A stretch of DNA of 64,000 nucleotides from Pseudoalteromonas rhizosphaerae (GCF_902498845.1 NZ_CABVLM010000003.1:124001-188000); one strand, 5' to 3'; positions 9,437-19,356 are shown, counted from the first letter of the stretch. Made by a program: numbers and translations. The notes: a model not told the origin generated them from the letters alone.

Positions 9437-10848
9437 GTTAATTTGTCTCCTAACAGGTACTGCATGACATGATCCAAACGAATGTGTTTTAACTGCTTAT
9501 CTGGGCTTGGCATTGGCGCAAAGGATAAAAATTCAAAGCCATGACTTGGCCACTCGTCTTTACCCAGAATTCGCAGTGGTGGTTGCGGCGGTAAATAAGT
9601 CAACCATTGCGACTCTAATAACGGCTTACCATAAATACAATTTAGGGTTTTGCCTTGTTCAACCACTTGCTTTGGCGTAGTTGCAGCAATTGATGACATC
9701 GCCATAGTTTCAATTTTAACGCCATCAAATTTTAAATGGTTACGTTGCTCATGCACTAACGAATCAAGCAGCAAGGCTAAGTCTTTATGGTGCGCGCTAC
9801 TGATGTGATCCGATTTATTAGCGGCAAATAACAGCTTATCGATATTTGGTTTGAATAAACGTTTTAAAAAGCCAGTTTCGCCATAATTAAAATGGGCAAG
9901 TAATTGTTTGATCACATCACCTTGCTCTTGCAACGTCTCAGGCCCTTCATTGAGCGCACTGAGCACATCAACAAGCACTATTTGCCGATCAAAGTTGCGA
10001 AAGTGTTGTGTATAAAATGGCTTAACCACTTCTTTCACATAAGCATTAAAGCGCTTTTGCAAGTGCGCCAAATTAGACCCTGCAACCACCTCATCATTAG
10101 CCTGCGCAACTGGGAAAAACAATAATAACGGTGCACCTTGTAATTCACCTGGCATCAGCATGCGTCCAGGTTGTAGCATCGCCAATTTAGTGTCTTTTTT
10201 AAGACTCACTAACAGTGTTTGATAGTGCGTAGCAATCGCGCTTAGCGCACTTTCATCTACCGGTGCAGTTAAATCAAGCTCGCTCAGTGCAGTTAAAAAT
10301 GCCTGCGACTTTTCAACCCGAGGCGAGCGTTGTAGTAATGCATATTGCTGCTCACTCCACTGTTGATAGCTTTGCTCTAGCATGGGTAAATCAAGCAGCC
10401 ACTCACCGGGGTAATCAACAATGTCTAAATACAAGGTTGATTGCGGTGCAAAGTGACCACGTAAGCCTGCGTCACTCCGATATTTAATTGCCAGCCGTAA
10501 AGTATTTATACGCTCGGTTGATGCAGGCCAGTGTGGTTGCCCTTCAAGCGGCAATAAAGCACTCAGGGCTTTAGGGTAATCAAATGTAGGAATGGTCAGC
10601 GCTTGTTGTGGCACTATTTTTGTGGCGATATGACGCTGTTGCTGCATAACATCAAAAAACGGTAAGTTTTTGTCTGTTGCTTGGCTGGTTAAATGCTTTA
10701 CTAAAGCGGTAATAAAAGCGGTTTTACCACTGCCACTGAGGCCAGTTACCGCTAATTTTACGTGTTGATCTAAACTACGGTGAACAGCTTTTTCAGCCTT
10801 ACCTTTGAGTTTATTAAAGGCGTTTTTTGCAGATGAAGTGTTTATCAT
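9433..10848 (-). CDS. ycjX: YcjX family P-loop NTPase (DUF463)
   Basis: A 471-residue cytoplasmic protein with a Walker A motif, GLSGSGKTAF, near residue 36 and the DUF463-type sequence VDYPGEWLLDLP. Crystal structures of the family indicate a GTPase-like fold; its physiological role in the Psp response is unclear. It lies 58 bases downstream of pspC with no visible terminator, so it is probably transcribed from the pspA sigma-54 promoter. Confidence 0.9.
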   Translation of the reverse strand: MINTSSAKNAFNKLKGKAEKAVHRSLDQHVKLAVTGLSGSGKTAFITALVKHLTSQATDKNLPFFDVMQQQRHIATKIVPQQALTIPTFDYPKALSALLPLEGQPHWPASTERINTLRLAIKYRSDAGLRGHFAPQSTLYLDIVDYPGEWLLDLPMLEQSYQQWSEQQYALLQRSPRVEKSQAFLTALSELDLTAPVDESALSAIATHYQTLLVSLKKDTKLAMLQPGRMLMPGELQGAPLLLFFPVAQANDEVVAGSNLAHLQKRFNAYVKEVVKPFYTQHFRNFDRQIVLVDVLSALNEGPETLQEQGDVIKQLLAHFNYGETGFLKRLFKPNIDKLLFAANKSDHISSAHHKDLALLLDSLVHEQRNHLKFDGVKIETMAMSSIAATTPKQVVEQGKTLNCIYGKPLLESQWLTYLPPQPPLRILGKDEWPSHGFEFLSFAPMPSPDKQLKHIRLDHVMQYLLGDKLT

Positions 10849-10906
10849 AATGAGCTAGCACTTCAGCGCCATTATAAATTAGGTGGCTAAAGTGCTATTA
10901 AGTCCT

Positions 10907-11308
10907 TTACAGCTTATTGATTTCACGGCTAACCGTAAACTCGGTTGAAGTAACATAACGTTCCATATCTTGTAAACGTATATCAACACGTCCCAAACGG
11001 TCTTTTAAATCTTGTAAAGCACGACGTGGTGGCTCACCTTTTTGCCATACTTTAAATTTTACTTCAAGAGGATCTTCGTGTTTTGCCGCATCAGTTTTGC
11101 TTTGTGCATTGGCAGGTTTTTTATCTAAAATAAACCACGCTGCGATGTAAGCCACAACAAACAACGGGCCACCAGCTAGTAACACTGCCGTTACTACGAT
11201 AATACGTACTAACCACAATTCCATATTGAAATAATCACTGAGTCCTGCACATACACCGGCTATTTTACCACGTGCTGGATCTCTTAGCAGTTCACGTTTA
11301 GCACTCAT
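10907..11308 (-). CDS. pspC: Phage shock protein C (membrane stress sensor)
   Basis: A 133-residue PspC-domain protein: the N-terminal LLRDPARGKIAGVCAGLSDY signature, a transmembrane helix over about residues 32-60, then a cytoplasmic or periplasmic tail with a predicted helical region. With PspB it senses inner-membrane stress and relieves PspA inhibition of PspF. Its start overlaps the pspB stop by four bases. Confidence 0.93.
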   Translation of the reverse strand: MSAKRELLRDPARGKIAGVCAGLSDYFNMELWLVRIIVVTAVLLAGGPLFVVAYIAAWFILDKKPANAQSKTDAAKHEDPLEVKFKVWQKGEPPRRALQDLKDRLGRVDIRLQDMERYVTSTEFTVSREINKL

Positions 11309-11538
11309 ACCTTACGCCTCCACTGTGGGGCCTCTTGATCAAGTAGTGCTTCTAAAGTTTCTACTCGGTCAGCCATTTTATCTGCTTTTTGAGCAAGCTC
11401 AAGTAACTGGCGGTGTTCGTGTTCGCTCAAGCCTTGGCTTACTTGCTTTTTACTTCGGTAATGTAAAATTAACCAAAGGGGTGCTACCACAACCATAAAA
11501 ATGATAATTGGAGCAACAAACACTTCTGCATCAAACAT
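11305..11538 (-). CDS. pspB: Phage shock protein B
   Basis: A 77-residue PspB. A single N-terminal membrane helix (about residues 7-27, rich in I/V/L) is followed by a basic segment HYRSKK and a leucine-rich coiled-coil tail ending RRKV. It acts with PspC in the membrane to control PspA. Size and order (A-B-C) match the classical operon. Confidence 0.92.
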   Translation of the reverse strand: MFDAEVFVAPIIIFMVVVAPLWLILHYRSKKQVSQGLSEHEHRQLLELAQKADKMADRVETLEALLDQEAPQWRRKV

Positions 11539-11605
11539 AACCCTCTCCTACACATCCATTAATTTATCAAGCATAGGGGGATGACTCCCCCTTTATTTAT
11601 TATCT

Positions 11606-12265
11606 TTATTTATCAGCAAGCTTCTTTTTAAGTGCTGCTAATTCATCATCGATTTTTTCGTTTTGCTGTAACTCAGCAATTTCATCAGCCAATGACTTTT
11701 TGCCTAAGTCGTACGATTCTACTTGTGATTCTAGTCCATCAATCTTAGTTTCGTAGCGCTCAAAGCGATTTAATGCATCTTCAACTTTAGAGCTGTCTAA
11801 TGCTTTTTTCACCTCTAGGCGTGACTCAGCTGAGCGTTGACGTAAAATAATCGCTTTTTGACGTGCTTTTGCATCCGCTAACTTGTCTTGTAGCGTACTT
11901 ACTTCCTGTTGCAGCTTATCAATGTGAGATTCTATGTGACTGAGTTCATCTTCAACAGCAGCAACCGCTTGTGCTGACTTTTGCTTTTCAAGCAATGCAG
12001 CACGGGCTAGATCATCACGGTCTTTGCTCAATGCCAGCTCGGCTTTATCTTGCCATTGAGCGACTTGCTCTTTTAATGTATCGACACGACGTACTAATTC
12101 TTTTTTCTCTGCTAATGTTTTCGCAGAGGTTGAACGTACTTCAACTAATGTGTCTTCCATCTCTTGGATGATCAGACGTACCATTTTTTCAGGATCTTCT
12201 GCTTTATCTAAAATGGCATTGATATTAGAATTAACAATATCTGCAAAACGCGAAAAAATTCCCAT
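11606..12265 (-). CDS. pspA: Phage shock protein A
   Basis: A 219-residue PspA/IM30 protein that is almost entirely coiled coil, beginning MGIFSRFADIVNSNINAILDKAEDPEKM, split here as amphipathic helix MGIFSRFADIVN followed by the conserved DKAEDPEKM. It binds PspF to repress the regulon and, on stress, oligomerises on the inner membrane. It is the first gene of the minus-strand psp operon. A sigma-54 promoter lies 48 bases upstream of its start, and pspF is divergent. Confidence 0.96.
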   Translation of the reverse strand: MGIFSRFADIVNSNINAILDKAEDPEKMVRLIIQEMEDTLVEVRSTSAKTLAEKKELVRRVDTLKEQVAQWQDKAELALSKDRDDLARAALLEKQKSAQAVAAVEDELSHIESHIDKLQQEVSTLQDKLADAKARQKAIILRQRSAESRLEVKKALDSSKVEDALNRFERYETKIDGLESQVESYDLGKKSLADEIAELQQNEKIDDELAALKKKLADK

Positions 12266-12312
12266 AACATTTACCTCTGTAGTGTTTAACTTAATTGGTC
12301 TGCTGTTACTGT

Positions 12313-12329
12313 TACAATATGCTTGCCAA
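12313..12329 (-). promoter_or_regulatory. Sigma-54 promoter of pspA operon
   Basis: On the minus strand the sequence is TTGGCAAG-CATA-TTGTA, matching the -24/-12 consensus TGGCACG-N4-TTGCW with GG at -24 and a GT in place of GC at -12. It sits in the 187-bp pspA/pspF divergent intergenic region. Upstream, at about 12385-12430, an imperfectly symmetric AT-rich stretch containing TTAGTGTA on the minus strand is the likely place for PspF enhancer sites. Confidence 0.8.
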
Positions 12330-12452
12330 CTTTATAAAACATAAAATACAGTAATATTTTCATAATGTTAAACTAAAAATACAAATTCCTTTAGTTCTCC
12401 CTAATTATGAAATACACTAACTGTTAGTAAAAATGACTAAGAGTTAGGGAAT

Positions 12453-13511
12453 ATGAGCCAATTTCGCCAACAAGATAATTTACTCGGCCAATCAGACAGC
12501 TTTTTAGCGGTACTTGATCAAGTTTCACAGCTGGCAAGTTTAGATAAACCAGTACTGATTATTGGTGAACGTGGCACAGGTAAAGAACTGATTGCCGCCC
12601 GTTTACACTTTTTATCAAAGCGCTGGGAGCAAAGCTACATTAAGCTCAACTGCGCGGCACTTAACGAAAACTTGCTTGAAAGCGAATTGTTTGGCCATGA
12701 AAGTGGTGCCTTTACCGGCGCAAGTAAACGCCACGAAGGACGCTTTGAACGTGCCAATGCCGGTACGCTATTTTTAGACGAACTAGCAAATACCTCTGCC
12801 ATGGTGCAAGAAAAACTATTACGGGTAATTGAATACGGTGAATTTGAGCGAGTCGGTGGCAAACAAACCGTCAAGGTCGATACTCGCTTAGTCTGCGCAA
12901 CCAATGAAGATCTTCCTTATTTAGCCGAGCAAGGTGAATTTAGAAGCGATTTACTCGACAGGCTCGCATTTGATGTAATCACTTTACCGCCACTGCGCGA
13001 ACGTCAGGAAGACATCATGTTACTCGCTGAGCAATTTGCGATGAATATGGCCCGTGATTTGGACTGGCAACTATTCAGTGGTTTCACCCGCAGTGCAGTG
13101 GAAATACTGCAAGGGCATGATTGGCCAGGTAATATACGTGAACTTAAAAATGTCGTGGAACGAAGCTTATATCGCCATGGCAGTGAACATATTCCCGTTC
13201 ACCAGATTATTTTAGACCCATTTGAAAGCCGCTTTAGACCTAAGCAACGAATTAAAAAACTCCCCACTAAAGCCGTAGAAGCAGCTCCTGTTGCAGTTGT
13301 AGCCAATGAACCGATAGTTGCAACAAGTACCCCGCAATTTCAGTTTCCATGTAGCTTAAAAGACCTCTCAAATGAATTTGAAATTGATTTAATAAAAAAA
13401 GCGCTTGAATATAGTCAATTTAATCAAAAGAAAACTGCAGAAGTACTTGGTTTAACGTATCATCAACTACGAGGCTATTTGAAAAAATACAACTTGTTAG
13501 ATCAACAATAA
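12453..13511 (+). CDS. pspF: Psp operon activator PspF (sigma-54 enhancer-binding protein)
   Basis: A 352-residue AAA+ activator lacking a receiver or other sensory N-terminal domain, as is typical of PspF, which PspA controls directly. Visible motifs are GERGTGKE (Walker A), ESGAFTGA (sigma-54 loop), GTLFLDE (Walker B) and LPPLRERQEDI. A Fis-type helix-turn-helix lies at the C terminus around KKTAEVLGLTYHQLRGYL. It is about 20-25 residues longer than E. coli PspF because of an alanine/valine-rich linker. The start has GTTAGGGA upstream. It is divergent from pspA and 18 bases before sapA. Confidence 0.95.
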   Translation: MSQFRQQDNLLGQSDSFLAVLDQVSQLASLDKPVLIIGERGTGKELIAARLHFLSKRWEQSYIKLNCAALNENLLESELFGHESGAFTGASKRHEGRFERANAGTLFLDELANTSAMVQEKLLRVIEYGEFERVGGKQTVKVDTRLVCATNEDLPYLAEQGEFRSDLLDRLAFDVITLPPLRERQEDIMLLAEQFAMNMARDLDWQLFSGFTRSAVEILQGHDWPGNIRELKNVVERSLYRHGSEHIPVHQIILDPFESRFRPKQRIKKLPTKAVEAAPVAVVANEPIVATSTPQFQFPCSLKDLSNEFEIDLIKKALEYSQFNQKKTAEVLGLTYHQLRGYLKKYNLLDQQ

Positions 13512-13529
13512 TAGTCAGAGGCTAAACGA

Positions 13530-15137
13530 GTGTATAAATTATTACTTGGTATCTTAACGGTATGCCTAACGGGTTGCTTAGATACCAAAGAAAAAACGCT
13601 AGAAGAAAAGAATCAGGGCTTAGTTTATTGCGCTGAGGCTAACCCTGTGTCGTTCAATCCCCAAGTGACGACCACAGGTTCGACGATCGATATTATTGCA
13701 AATCAATTGTATGACCGTTTGATCAGTATCGATCCCGTGACCGCTGAATTTAAAAGTGAACTGGCCACTGACTGGAAAATAAGTAAAGACGGCAAGTCAG
13801 TTACCTTTACCTTGCGCAAAGGAGTGAAGTTTCATACTACTGCATACTTTACCCCAAGCAGAGAGTTTAACGCTGATGATGTAATCTTTACCTTTAGCCG
13901 TTTATTCGATGTGTATAATCCTTATCACTTTGTTGGGGATGCCAATTACCCTTATTTTCAAAGTGTCGGCATCGACCAGCTAATTCGGCAAATTGTTCGC
14001 GTGTCCGACTACCAAGTGCGCTTTGAATTATTTAATGCCGAAAGCAGTTTTTTAGCCAATATGGCAACTGATTTTGCAGTGGTTTTGTCTCGCGAATATG
14101 CCATGCAATTAAAACAGCGCGACCAAGTTAATCTTTTTGATCAATACCCTGTTGGTACTGGCCCCTATGTTTATAAAGAGTATCGGCGCGATCACTTAGT
14201 CCGCTATTATCGTAATCCTGACTATTGGAAACACCATGTAGTGCTGGAGCAGTTGGTTTACGACATCACCCCAAATGGCACCACCCGAATTGCAAAAATG
14301 CTCACTAAAGAGTGCGATGTAACCGCACACCCAAGTAGCGCACAGTTAAGTATTTTAGCCCAACGCGACGACATTAACGTACAAAAAGAAACCAATCTTA
14401 ATGTAGGTTATTGGGCGTTTAATACCGAGCGCCCACCATTTGACGATTTAAGAGTACGTCAAGCACTGGCCCATGCCATTGACGTTGAAAAAATCATGCA
14501 AGCAGTTTATTACGGCAACGGTATTCGTGCGCAATCGTTATTACCGCCAACATCATGGGCATATCAACCACAAGCTAAACTACCCGGATTTAACCCTGAT
14601 CTAGCTAAAAAACTGCTGATTGAGGCTGGCCTTCCAAATGGCTTTGATATGACCATTTGGGCTATGCCAGTGAGCCGAATTTATAATCCTAACGCACGTA
14701 AAATGGCCGAGCTAATGCAAAGCGATTTACGAAAAATTGGTGTAAACGTCAGTATCGTTGAGTATGAGTGGAACACCTTTATTCAACGCATAGGTGAACA
14801 CCGCCATGACAGCGTGTTATTAGGTTGGGCTGCAGATACACCGGATCCAGATAACTTTTTTAGCCCGCTACTCAGTTGCACCGCGGCATTTAGTGGTAAA
14901 AACCCTGCGAATTGGTGTGATCCTGAGTTTGACTTACTCTTGACACAAGCGCTTGATACCACCGATTTAGCCAAACGAAAAGCCTATTATCAACAAGCAC
15001 AAGCGATGATAGTGCGTGAACTACCTTTATTACCACTTGCCCACGGTATGCGTTTTCAAGCAAGTAGTGCCGATGTAGAAGGTATTCCACTTGGCCCATT
15101 TGGCGCAATTTCCTTAGCCAACGCGAGGAAAAAATAA
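13530..15137 (+). CDS. sapA: Sap ABC transporter substrate-binding lipoprotein SapA
   Basis: A 535-residue SBP_bac_5 family periplasmic binding protein. It has a lipoprotein signal with lipobox LTGC (Cys16), so it is probably membrane-anchored. YCAEANPVSFNPQ is the start of the mature domain, and the family motif GTGPY is followed by RNPDYW. The Sap system has been linked to antimicrobial-peptide resistance, and SapBCDF in E. coli to putrescine export. The start is GTG at 13530 with AGAGG upstream. The stop overlaps the sapB start by one base, making the first link of a tight five-gene operon. Confidence 0.92.
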   Translation: MYKLLLGILTVCLTGCLDTKEKTLEEKNQGLVYCAEANPVSFNPQVTTTGSTIDIIANQLYDRLISIDPVTAEFKSELATDWKISKDGKSVTFTLRKGVKFHTTAYFTPSREFNADDVIFTFSRLFDVYNPYHFVGDANYPYFQSVGIDQLIRQIVRVSDYQVRFELFNAESSFLANMATDFAVVLSREYAMQLKQRDQVNLFDQYPVGTGPYVYKEYRRDHLVRYYRNPDYWKHHVVLEQLVYDITPNGTTRIAKMLTKECDVTAHPSSAQLSILAQRDDINVQKETNLNVGYWAFNTERPPFDDLRVRQALAHAIDVEKIMQAVYYGNGIRAQSLLPPTSWAYQPQAKLPGFNPDLAKKLLIEAGLPNGFDMTIWAMPVSRIYNPNARKMAELMQSDLRKIGVNVSIVEYEWNTFIQRIGEHRHDSVLLGWAADTPDPDNFFSPLLSCTAAFSGKNPANWCDPEFDLLLTQALDTTDLAKRKAYYQQAQAMIVRELPLLPLAHGMRFQASSADVEGIPLGPFGAISLANARKK

Positions 15138-16171
15138 TGGTGTTAAATTATATTTTACGCCGTTTAGGCTTACTGTTATTTATGATGTTTACCTTGAGTG
15201 TATTTACATTTTCACTGAGTTATTTATTTCCCGGCGATCCGCTTAGTAATTTAAGTGGTATCAGTAATACCAGTTTTTCACAAACCAGTGAACTACAAGA
15301 AAAATATCACTTTAACGATAATTATTTAATGCAATATTTTGCTTTTATTGCGCGTATTGTGCAAGGCGACTGGGGCGTGTCGTTCGCTTCGGGCGACAGC
15401 GTATTTACTCATATTATCGAGCTATTCCCAGCCACGTTAGAGCTGAGTATTTATGCGTTAATTATTTCTGTGGTGGTTGGCGTTCCGGCAGGTATCTTCG
15501 CGGCGGCCTACCATCGGCGCTGGCCAGATAAACTAGTTAACTCCACGACATTAGTGGGCTACTCAATGCCGGTATTTTGGTTAGCTTTGCTGCTGATCAT
15601 GGTGTTCTCATTACAACTAGGTTGGTTCCCTATGTCAGGGCGAATGGGCTTACTGTACGAGATCCCCTCCCAAACTGGCTTTATTTTGATTGATATTGTA
15701 TTAGCAGACTTTCCTTATTCTGGTCTGGCAATGCTTGATGCTCTGCATCATTTAACCCTGCCGACCATTGTTCTGGCAATGTACCCTACAACTGTATTAG
15801 TGCGCTTTACACGAGAGTCAATGTTACATGTGCTTGAGCAAAGTTTTATTAAAACTGCCCGAGCCAAAGGCTTAAACCGTGCCCAATTAATTATGCATCA
15901 TGCCTTACGTAATGCCTTGTTACCGGTTATAAAGCAAATTGGTTTACAGTTTAGTACCTTGATCACTCTGGCGATGATCACTGAGGTGATTTTTTCATGG
16001 CCCGGTGTTGGCCGTTGGTTAATTGATAGTATTTATCAACGAGACTACCCTGCCATTCAAGGTGGCTTATTAGCGGTATCGATGTTTGTAATTCTGGCGA
16101 CTATTATTGCAGAATTAACCTATACCTTGTTCGACCCGCTGTCACGGAATCAAGCGCATGGCAAAGTTTAA
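15137..16171 (+). CDS. sapB: Sap ABC transporter permease SapB
   Basis: A 344-residue BPD_transp_1 permease of the DppB/OppB type. An N-terminal helix (RRLGLLLFMMFTLSVF) is followed by a set of membrane spans. The EAA-type cytoplasmic loop is recognisable around TARAKGLNRAQLIMHHALRN, here cited as the ARAKGL...HHALRNALLP motif. The start overlaps the sapA stop in TAATG. It overlaps sapC by 14 bases. Confidence 0.93.
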   Translation: MVLNYILRRLGLLLFMMFTLSVFTFSLSYLFPGDPLSNLSGISNTSFSQTSELQEKYHFNDNYLMQYFAFIARIVQGDWGVSFASGDSVFTHIIELFPATLELSIYALIISVVVGVPAGIFAAAYHRRWPDKLVNSTTLVGYSMPVFWLALLLIMVFSLQLGWFPMSGRMGLLYEIPSQTGFILIDIVLADFPYSGLAMLDALHHLTLPTIVLAMYPTTVLVRFTRESMLHVLEQSFIKTARAKGLNRAQLIMHHALRNALLPVIKQIGLQFSTLITLAMITEVIFSWPGVGRWLIDSIYQRDYPAIQGGLLAVSMFVILATIIAELTYTLFDPLSRNQAHGKV

Positions 16172-17051
16172 TTTATTTTCAGAAGAGTCAAACAAATCGC
16201 CATTAGCGCGATTTTGGCGCAAATTTAAATCCAATCATCCTGCCTTAGTGGGGTTATGGATTTTTATCGCCTTTGCTATTTTAGCTGCGGCTGCGCCACT
16301 GATTGCACCATATGGAGTAAACCAGCAACACAGTGATGCGTTACTTATTCCTCCATCGTGGCATGAAATGGGCGATGTACGTTTTATACTCGGTACTGAC
16401 GACTTAGGTCGCGATGTACTCTCACGGCTTATGAATGGCGCAACTTATACCTTTGGCTTATCAGTCATTGCTGCGCTGATCACCACCATCATAGGTGTGT
16501 TAGTAGGCACATTTGCCGGCATTAGCCGAGGTATTCGCTCAAGCTTTTTAAATCATCTACTCGATATAACCTTATCAATACCGTCTTTATTGTTAGCGAT
16601 TATTATTATTGCGATATTAGGCCCAGGCCTGATGAATACCGTGTGGGCAATTATTTTAGCGCTATTACCGCAATTTATTCACTCGGTGCGTAACCTCATC
16701 GTCACTGAGCTTAATAAAGATTACATTACTGCATTTAAGCTTGATGGCGCATCGAATTGGCATATTCTCTCGCGCGGGATTTTTCCAAATATTTATGAGC
16801 ATATTGTGGTTATTTTTACGATGGCATTATCGACCGCTATTTTAGATATTTCCGCTTTAGGCTTTTTAAAACTAGGGGCACAACCACCAACCACAGAGTG
16901 GGGTGCAATTTTAGCTGAAAACCTGGGTTTAATTTATTTAGCACCTTGGACCGTTGGCTTACCTGGGGTGTTACTCTTTTTAGCCGTGCTGTCGACCAAC
17001 TTAGTGGGCGACGGGCTACGCCAAGTGCTCAAAGCACGTAAGGCTGATTAA
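16158..17051 (+). CDS. sapC: Sap ABC transporter permease SapC
   Basis: A 297-residue permease of the DppC/OppC type: an N-terminal OppC_N-like region with one helix, then the family motif GTDDLGRDVLSRL and five further spans. It pairs with SapB to form the membrane channel. The start lies inside the end of sapB and the stop is immediately before sapD, so the operon is very compact. Confidence 0.93.
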   Translation: MAKFNLFSEESNKSPLARFWRKFKSNHPALVGLWIFIAFAILAAAAPLIAPYGVNQQHSDALLIPPSWHEMGDVRFILGTDDLGRDVLSRLMNGATYTFGLSVIAALITTIIGVLVGTFAGISRGIRSSFLNHLLDITLSIPSLLLAIIIIAILGPGLMNTVWAIILALLPQFIHSVRNLIVTELNKDYITAFKLDGASNWHILSRGIFPNIYEHIVVIFTMALSTAILDISALGFLKLGAQPPTTEWGAILAENLGLIYLAPWTVGLPGVLLFLAVLSTNLVGDGLRQVLKARKAD

Positions 17052-18044
17052 ATGCAATTACTTGATATACGAAATCTGACCATAGAGCTGCGCACCTCTG
17101 ATACTGTTATTCGCGCCGTAGATAGAGTGAACTTGAGCCTCAAAGAAGGTGAAGTACATGCATTAGTGGGCGAATCTGGCTCAGGTAAAAGCTTAATTGC
17201 TAAAGCCATTGTGGGTGTATTAAATAAACGCTGGCACATTACCGCCGACCGAATGCATTGGCGCGGCGTAGATTTAATGCGTCTATCAAACGAACAACGA
17301 CGTAAAATTGTTGGTAGTGACATCGCAATGATTTATCAAGATCCCAGTCGCTGTCTTGATCCAACCGCAAAAATATTTGAGCAAATAGCCGAAACGCTCC
17401 CTGAAATAGCAAACTCCGGGTTTTTCTTAAAGCGTAACCGCGAACGTAAAGACCGCGTAAAAGCGCTGATCCACAAAGTGGGCATTAAAGATCACGAAAA
17501 AGTACTATCGAGCTACCCTCACGAGCTCTCAGAAGGCGTTTGTCAAAAGGTCATGATTGCTATGGCCATTGCTCGTACACCTAAGTTACTGATTGCCGAT
17601 GAGCCAACTACAGCACTTGAAAGTACCACACGAGCCCAAGTATTTCGGTTATTAAAAAGTTTAAATCAACTTAAAAACATGTCAATTTTAATGATCTCTC
17701 ATGAACTTGAAGAAATCATTAATTGGTCTCATTGTATGCATGTACTTTACTGCGGACAAATGGTTGAAGCAGGCCCAACCCAGCGTATTTTTGCCCAGCC
17801 TCGCCACCCTTATACGCAAGCATTATTAAAAAGCTTACCGGATTATGAGCAAGGGCTTGCCCATAAAGAACCTTTTTATGCACTAAAAGGTACAATCCCA
17901 ACCTTGCAGCATTTGCCTATAGGATGTCGCCTTGGTCCTCGCTGTCCGCAGGCACAAAAAGCTTGTGTAGTAACACCGCCTTTAACTAAACAACATGGTC
18001 ATAGTTATGCGTGTCATTTCCCTCTCATTAAGGTGATGAAATAA
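17052..18044 (+). CDS. sapD: Sap ABC transporter ATP-binding protein SapD
   Basis: A 330-residue ATPase of the oligopeptide type. Walker A is GESGSGKS and Walker B is LLIADEPTTAL. The signature motif is degenerate (ELSEGVCQKV instead of LSGGQ), which is also seen in enterobacterial SapD. The C-terminal oligopeptide/dipeptide extension carries a cysteine cluster (CRLGPRCPQAQKAC) like iron-sulfur-linked ABC ATPases of this family. The stop overlaps the sapF start by one base. Confidence 0.93.
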   Translation: MQLLDIRNLTIELRTSDTVIRAVDRVNLSLKEGEVHALVGESGSGKSLIAKAIVGVLNKRWHITADRMHWRGVDLMRLSNEQRRKIVGSDIAMIYQDPSRCLDPTAKIFEQIAETLPEIANSGFFLKRNRERKDRVKALIHKVGIKDHEKVLSSYPHELSEGVCQKVMIAMAIARTPKLLIADEPTTALESTTRAQVFRLLKSLNQLKNMSILMISHELEEIINWSHCMHVLYCGQMVEAGPTQRIFAQPRHPYTQALLKSLPDYEQGLAHKEPFYALKGTIPTLQHLPIGCRLGPRCPQAQKACVVTPPLTKQHGHSYACHFPLIKVMK

Positions 18045-18805
18045 TGCAACCTCTGTTAAAAGTGCAAGCCTTGTCAAAAAGCTTTAACCTGCGTGCTGGG
18101 TTATTTTCACGTAAGCGTTTTGAGGTATTAAAAAACATCTCGTTTTGTTTAGAGCAAGGTGAAACACTGGCTATTATTGGCGAAACTGGCTCTGGTAAAA
18201 GTACCCTAGCAAAATTACTCGCTGGAGCAGACAGCGCAGATGCTGGGCAAATCCTACTCGATGGCAACATCATCGAAAACAAAGGCGTTCGCGATCAGCA
18301 ATGCCGCCATATTAGAATGATTTTTCAAGACTCCGAAGCCTCGCTAAACCCAGGTTTAACGATCGGCGATATGCTCGACGATTGCCTGCAATATAATACT
18401 TCTTTGGATAAAGTAACTCGCGCTGAAAAAATCACCGCAACACTGTCTAAAGTAGGTTTATTAAACGACCATCAGTATTACTACCCACATATGTTTAGTG
18501 GCGGTCAGCTGCAACGTGTCGCTCTAGCACGTGCATTAATACTCGACCCTAAGGTTGTGGTACTTGATGAAGCATTATCGTCTCTGGACCCTTCTGTACG
18601 CGCACAAACCGTCAACCTGCTACTCAAGCTTCAACAGGACACGGGTCTCAGTTATATCTTGATCACTCACCACTTAAGTTTAGTACGCCACATCAGCGAT
18701 CAACTTGTAGTACTCGATCACGGTGAAATTGTTGAATACGGTAGAACCGAGGATGTATTCCAAAAGCCAAAATCAAAAGTCACTCAGAAGTTGTTGAGTT
18801 GCTAA
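18044..18805 (+). CDS. sapF: Sap ABC transporter ATP-binding protein SapF
   Basis: A 253-residue ATPase with an intact Walker A (GETGSGKST), signature FSGGQLQRVALARAL and Walker B VVVLDEALSSLD, lacking the long C-terminal extension of SapD. It is the second ATPase of the transporter and the last gene of the operon. No convincing intrinsic terminator follows; the next 200 bases hold short repeats instead. Confidence 0.93.
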   Translation: MQPLLKVQALSKSFNLRAGLFSRKRFEVLKNISFCLEQGETLAIIGETGSGKSTLAKLLAGADSADAGQILLDGNIIENKGVRDQQCRHIRMIFQDSEASLNPGLTIGDMLDDCLQYNTSLDKVTRAEKITATLSKVGLLNDHQYYYPHMFSGGQLQRVALARALILDPKVVVLDEALSSLDPSVRAQTVNLLLKLQQDTGLSYILITHHLSLVRHISDQLVVLDHGEIVEYGRTEDVFQKPKSKVTQKLLSC

Positions 18806-18810
18806 AAAAA

Positions 18811-18826
18811 GGTTCTAGGTTCTAGG
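18811..18826. repeat. Short direct repeat at the sapF-side edge of the islet
   Basis: GGTTCTAG occurs twice in tandem (GGTTCTAGGTTCTAGG). A related AGGTTCT/AGAACCT inverted pair occurs at 18972-18994. Similar words in the opposite orientation occur at 20102-20145. Confidence 0.6.
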
Positions 18827-19020
18827 AAAAGCCAGAGCAGTTAAGGGATATATATCTATCGCTGTTTGTGGTTAAAAAACGAAAGCCAATAGTAAAGCGG
18901 ATTTATCAACCGCTTTATGCGAAATGAGAACATCGTATTTGGGATAGTGCTTACGTTTAACTCAGAAATAGTAGGTTCTGGAAAAATAGAACCTTAATCA
19001 ACTCCAAACAGTCTGAAAAA

Positions 19021-19356
19021 TCATCTATTTGTTGGCTTGGTTGGAAACAGGTTCTTGGTGATTACTAAAATTACGCCGAACACTTCCGCTAATGTACCAC
19101 CCATATATAAATTTAACGACCATTCATCAAAAGCCAGCCAACCAAATCCTACGCAAAAAAATACAATATTCATCACGATAAGTTGGCCTATAAGTATTTT
19201 AATAAACCAATTTGCATAGGATTTTTTTAATTCTCTATCTGCTTTTGAATCTTCAACTTTCTCTGAAACTAAAGGATCTGTCGGGGTAGTTTTACTTTTA
19301 TCTTGCAGGCTCGCTTTTATTAACGATGCTAAATTTCCCTTTTCTTGTACCGTCAT
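19021..19356 (-). CDS. Small two-helix membrane protein paired with ImmA/IrrE peptidase
   Basis: A 111-residue protein of no assigned family. The first ~45 residues are charged and soluble. Two hydrophobic helices follow at about 51-76 and 81-101, ending in the motif ITKNLFP and a short polar tail. The start overlaps the stop of the upstream peptidase gene by one base (TAATG), so the two are translationally coupled. Small two-helix proteins ending in a hydrophobic helix plus a YLFP-like motif recur, as I recall, in accessory and defence-like loci, where they behave like membrane effectors; that role here is inference. There is no signal peptide. Confidence 0.75.
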   Translation of the reverse strand: MTVQEKGNLASLIKASLQDKSKTTPTDPLVSEKVEDSKADRELKKSYANWFIKILIGQLIVMNIVFFCVGFGWLAFDEWSLNLYMGGTLAEVFGVILVITKNLFPTKPTNR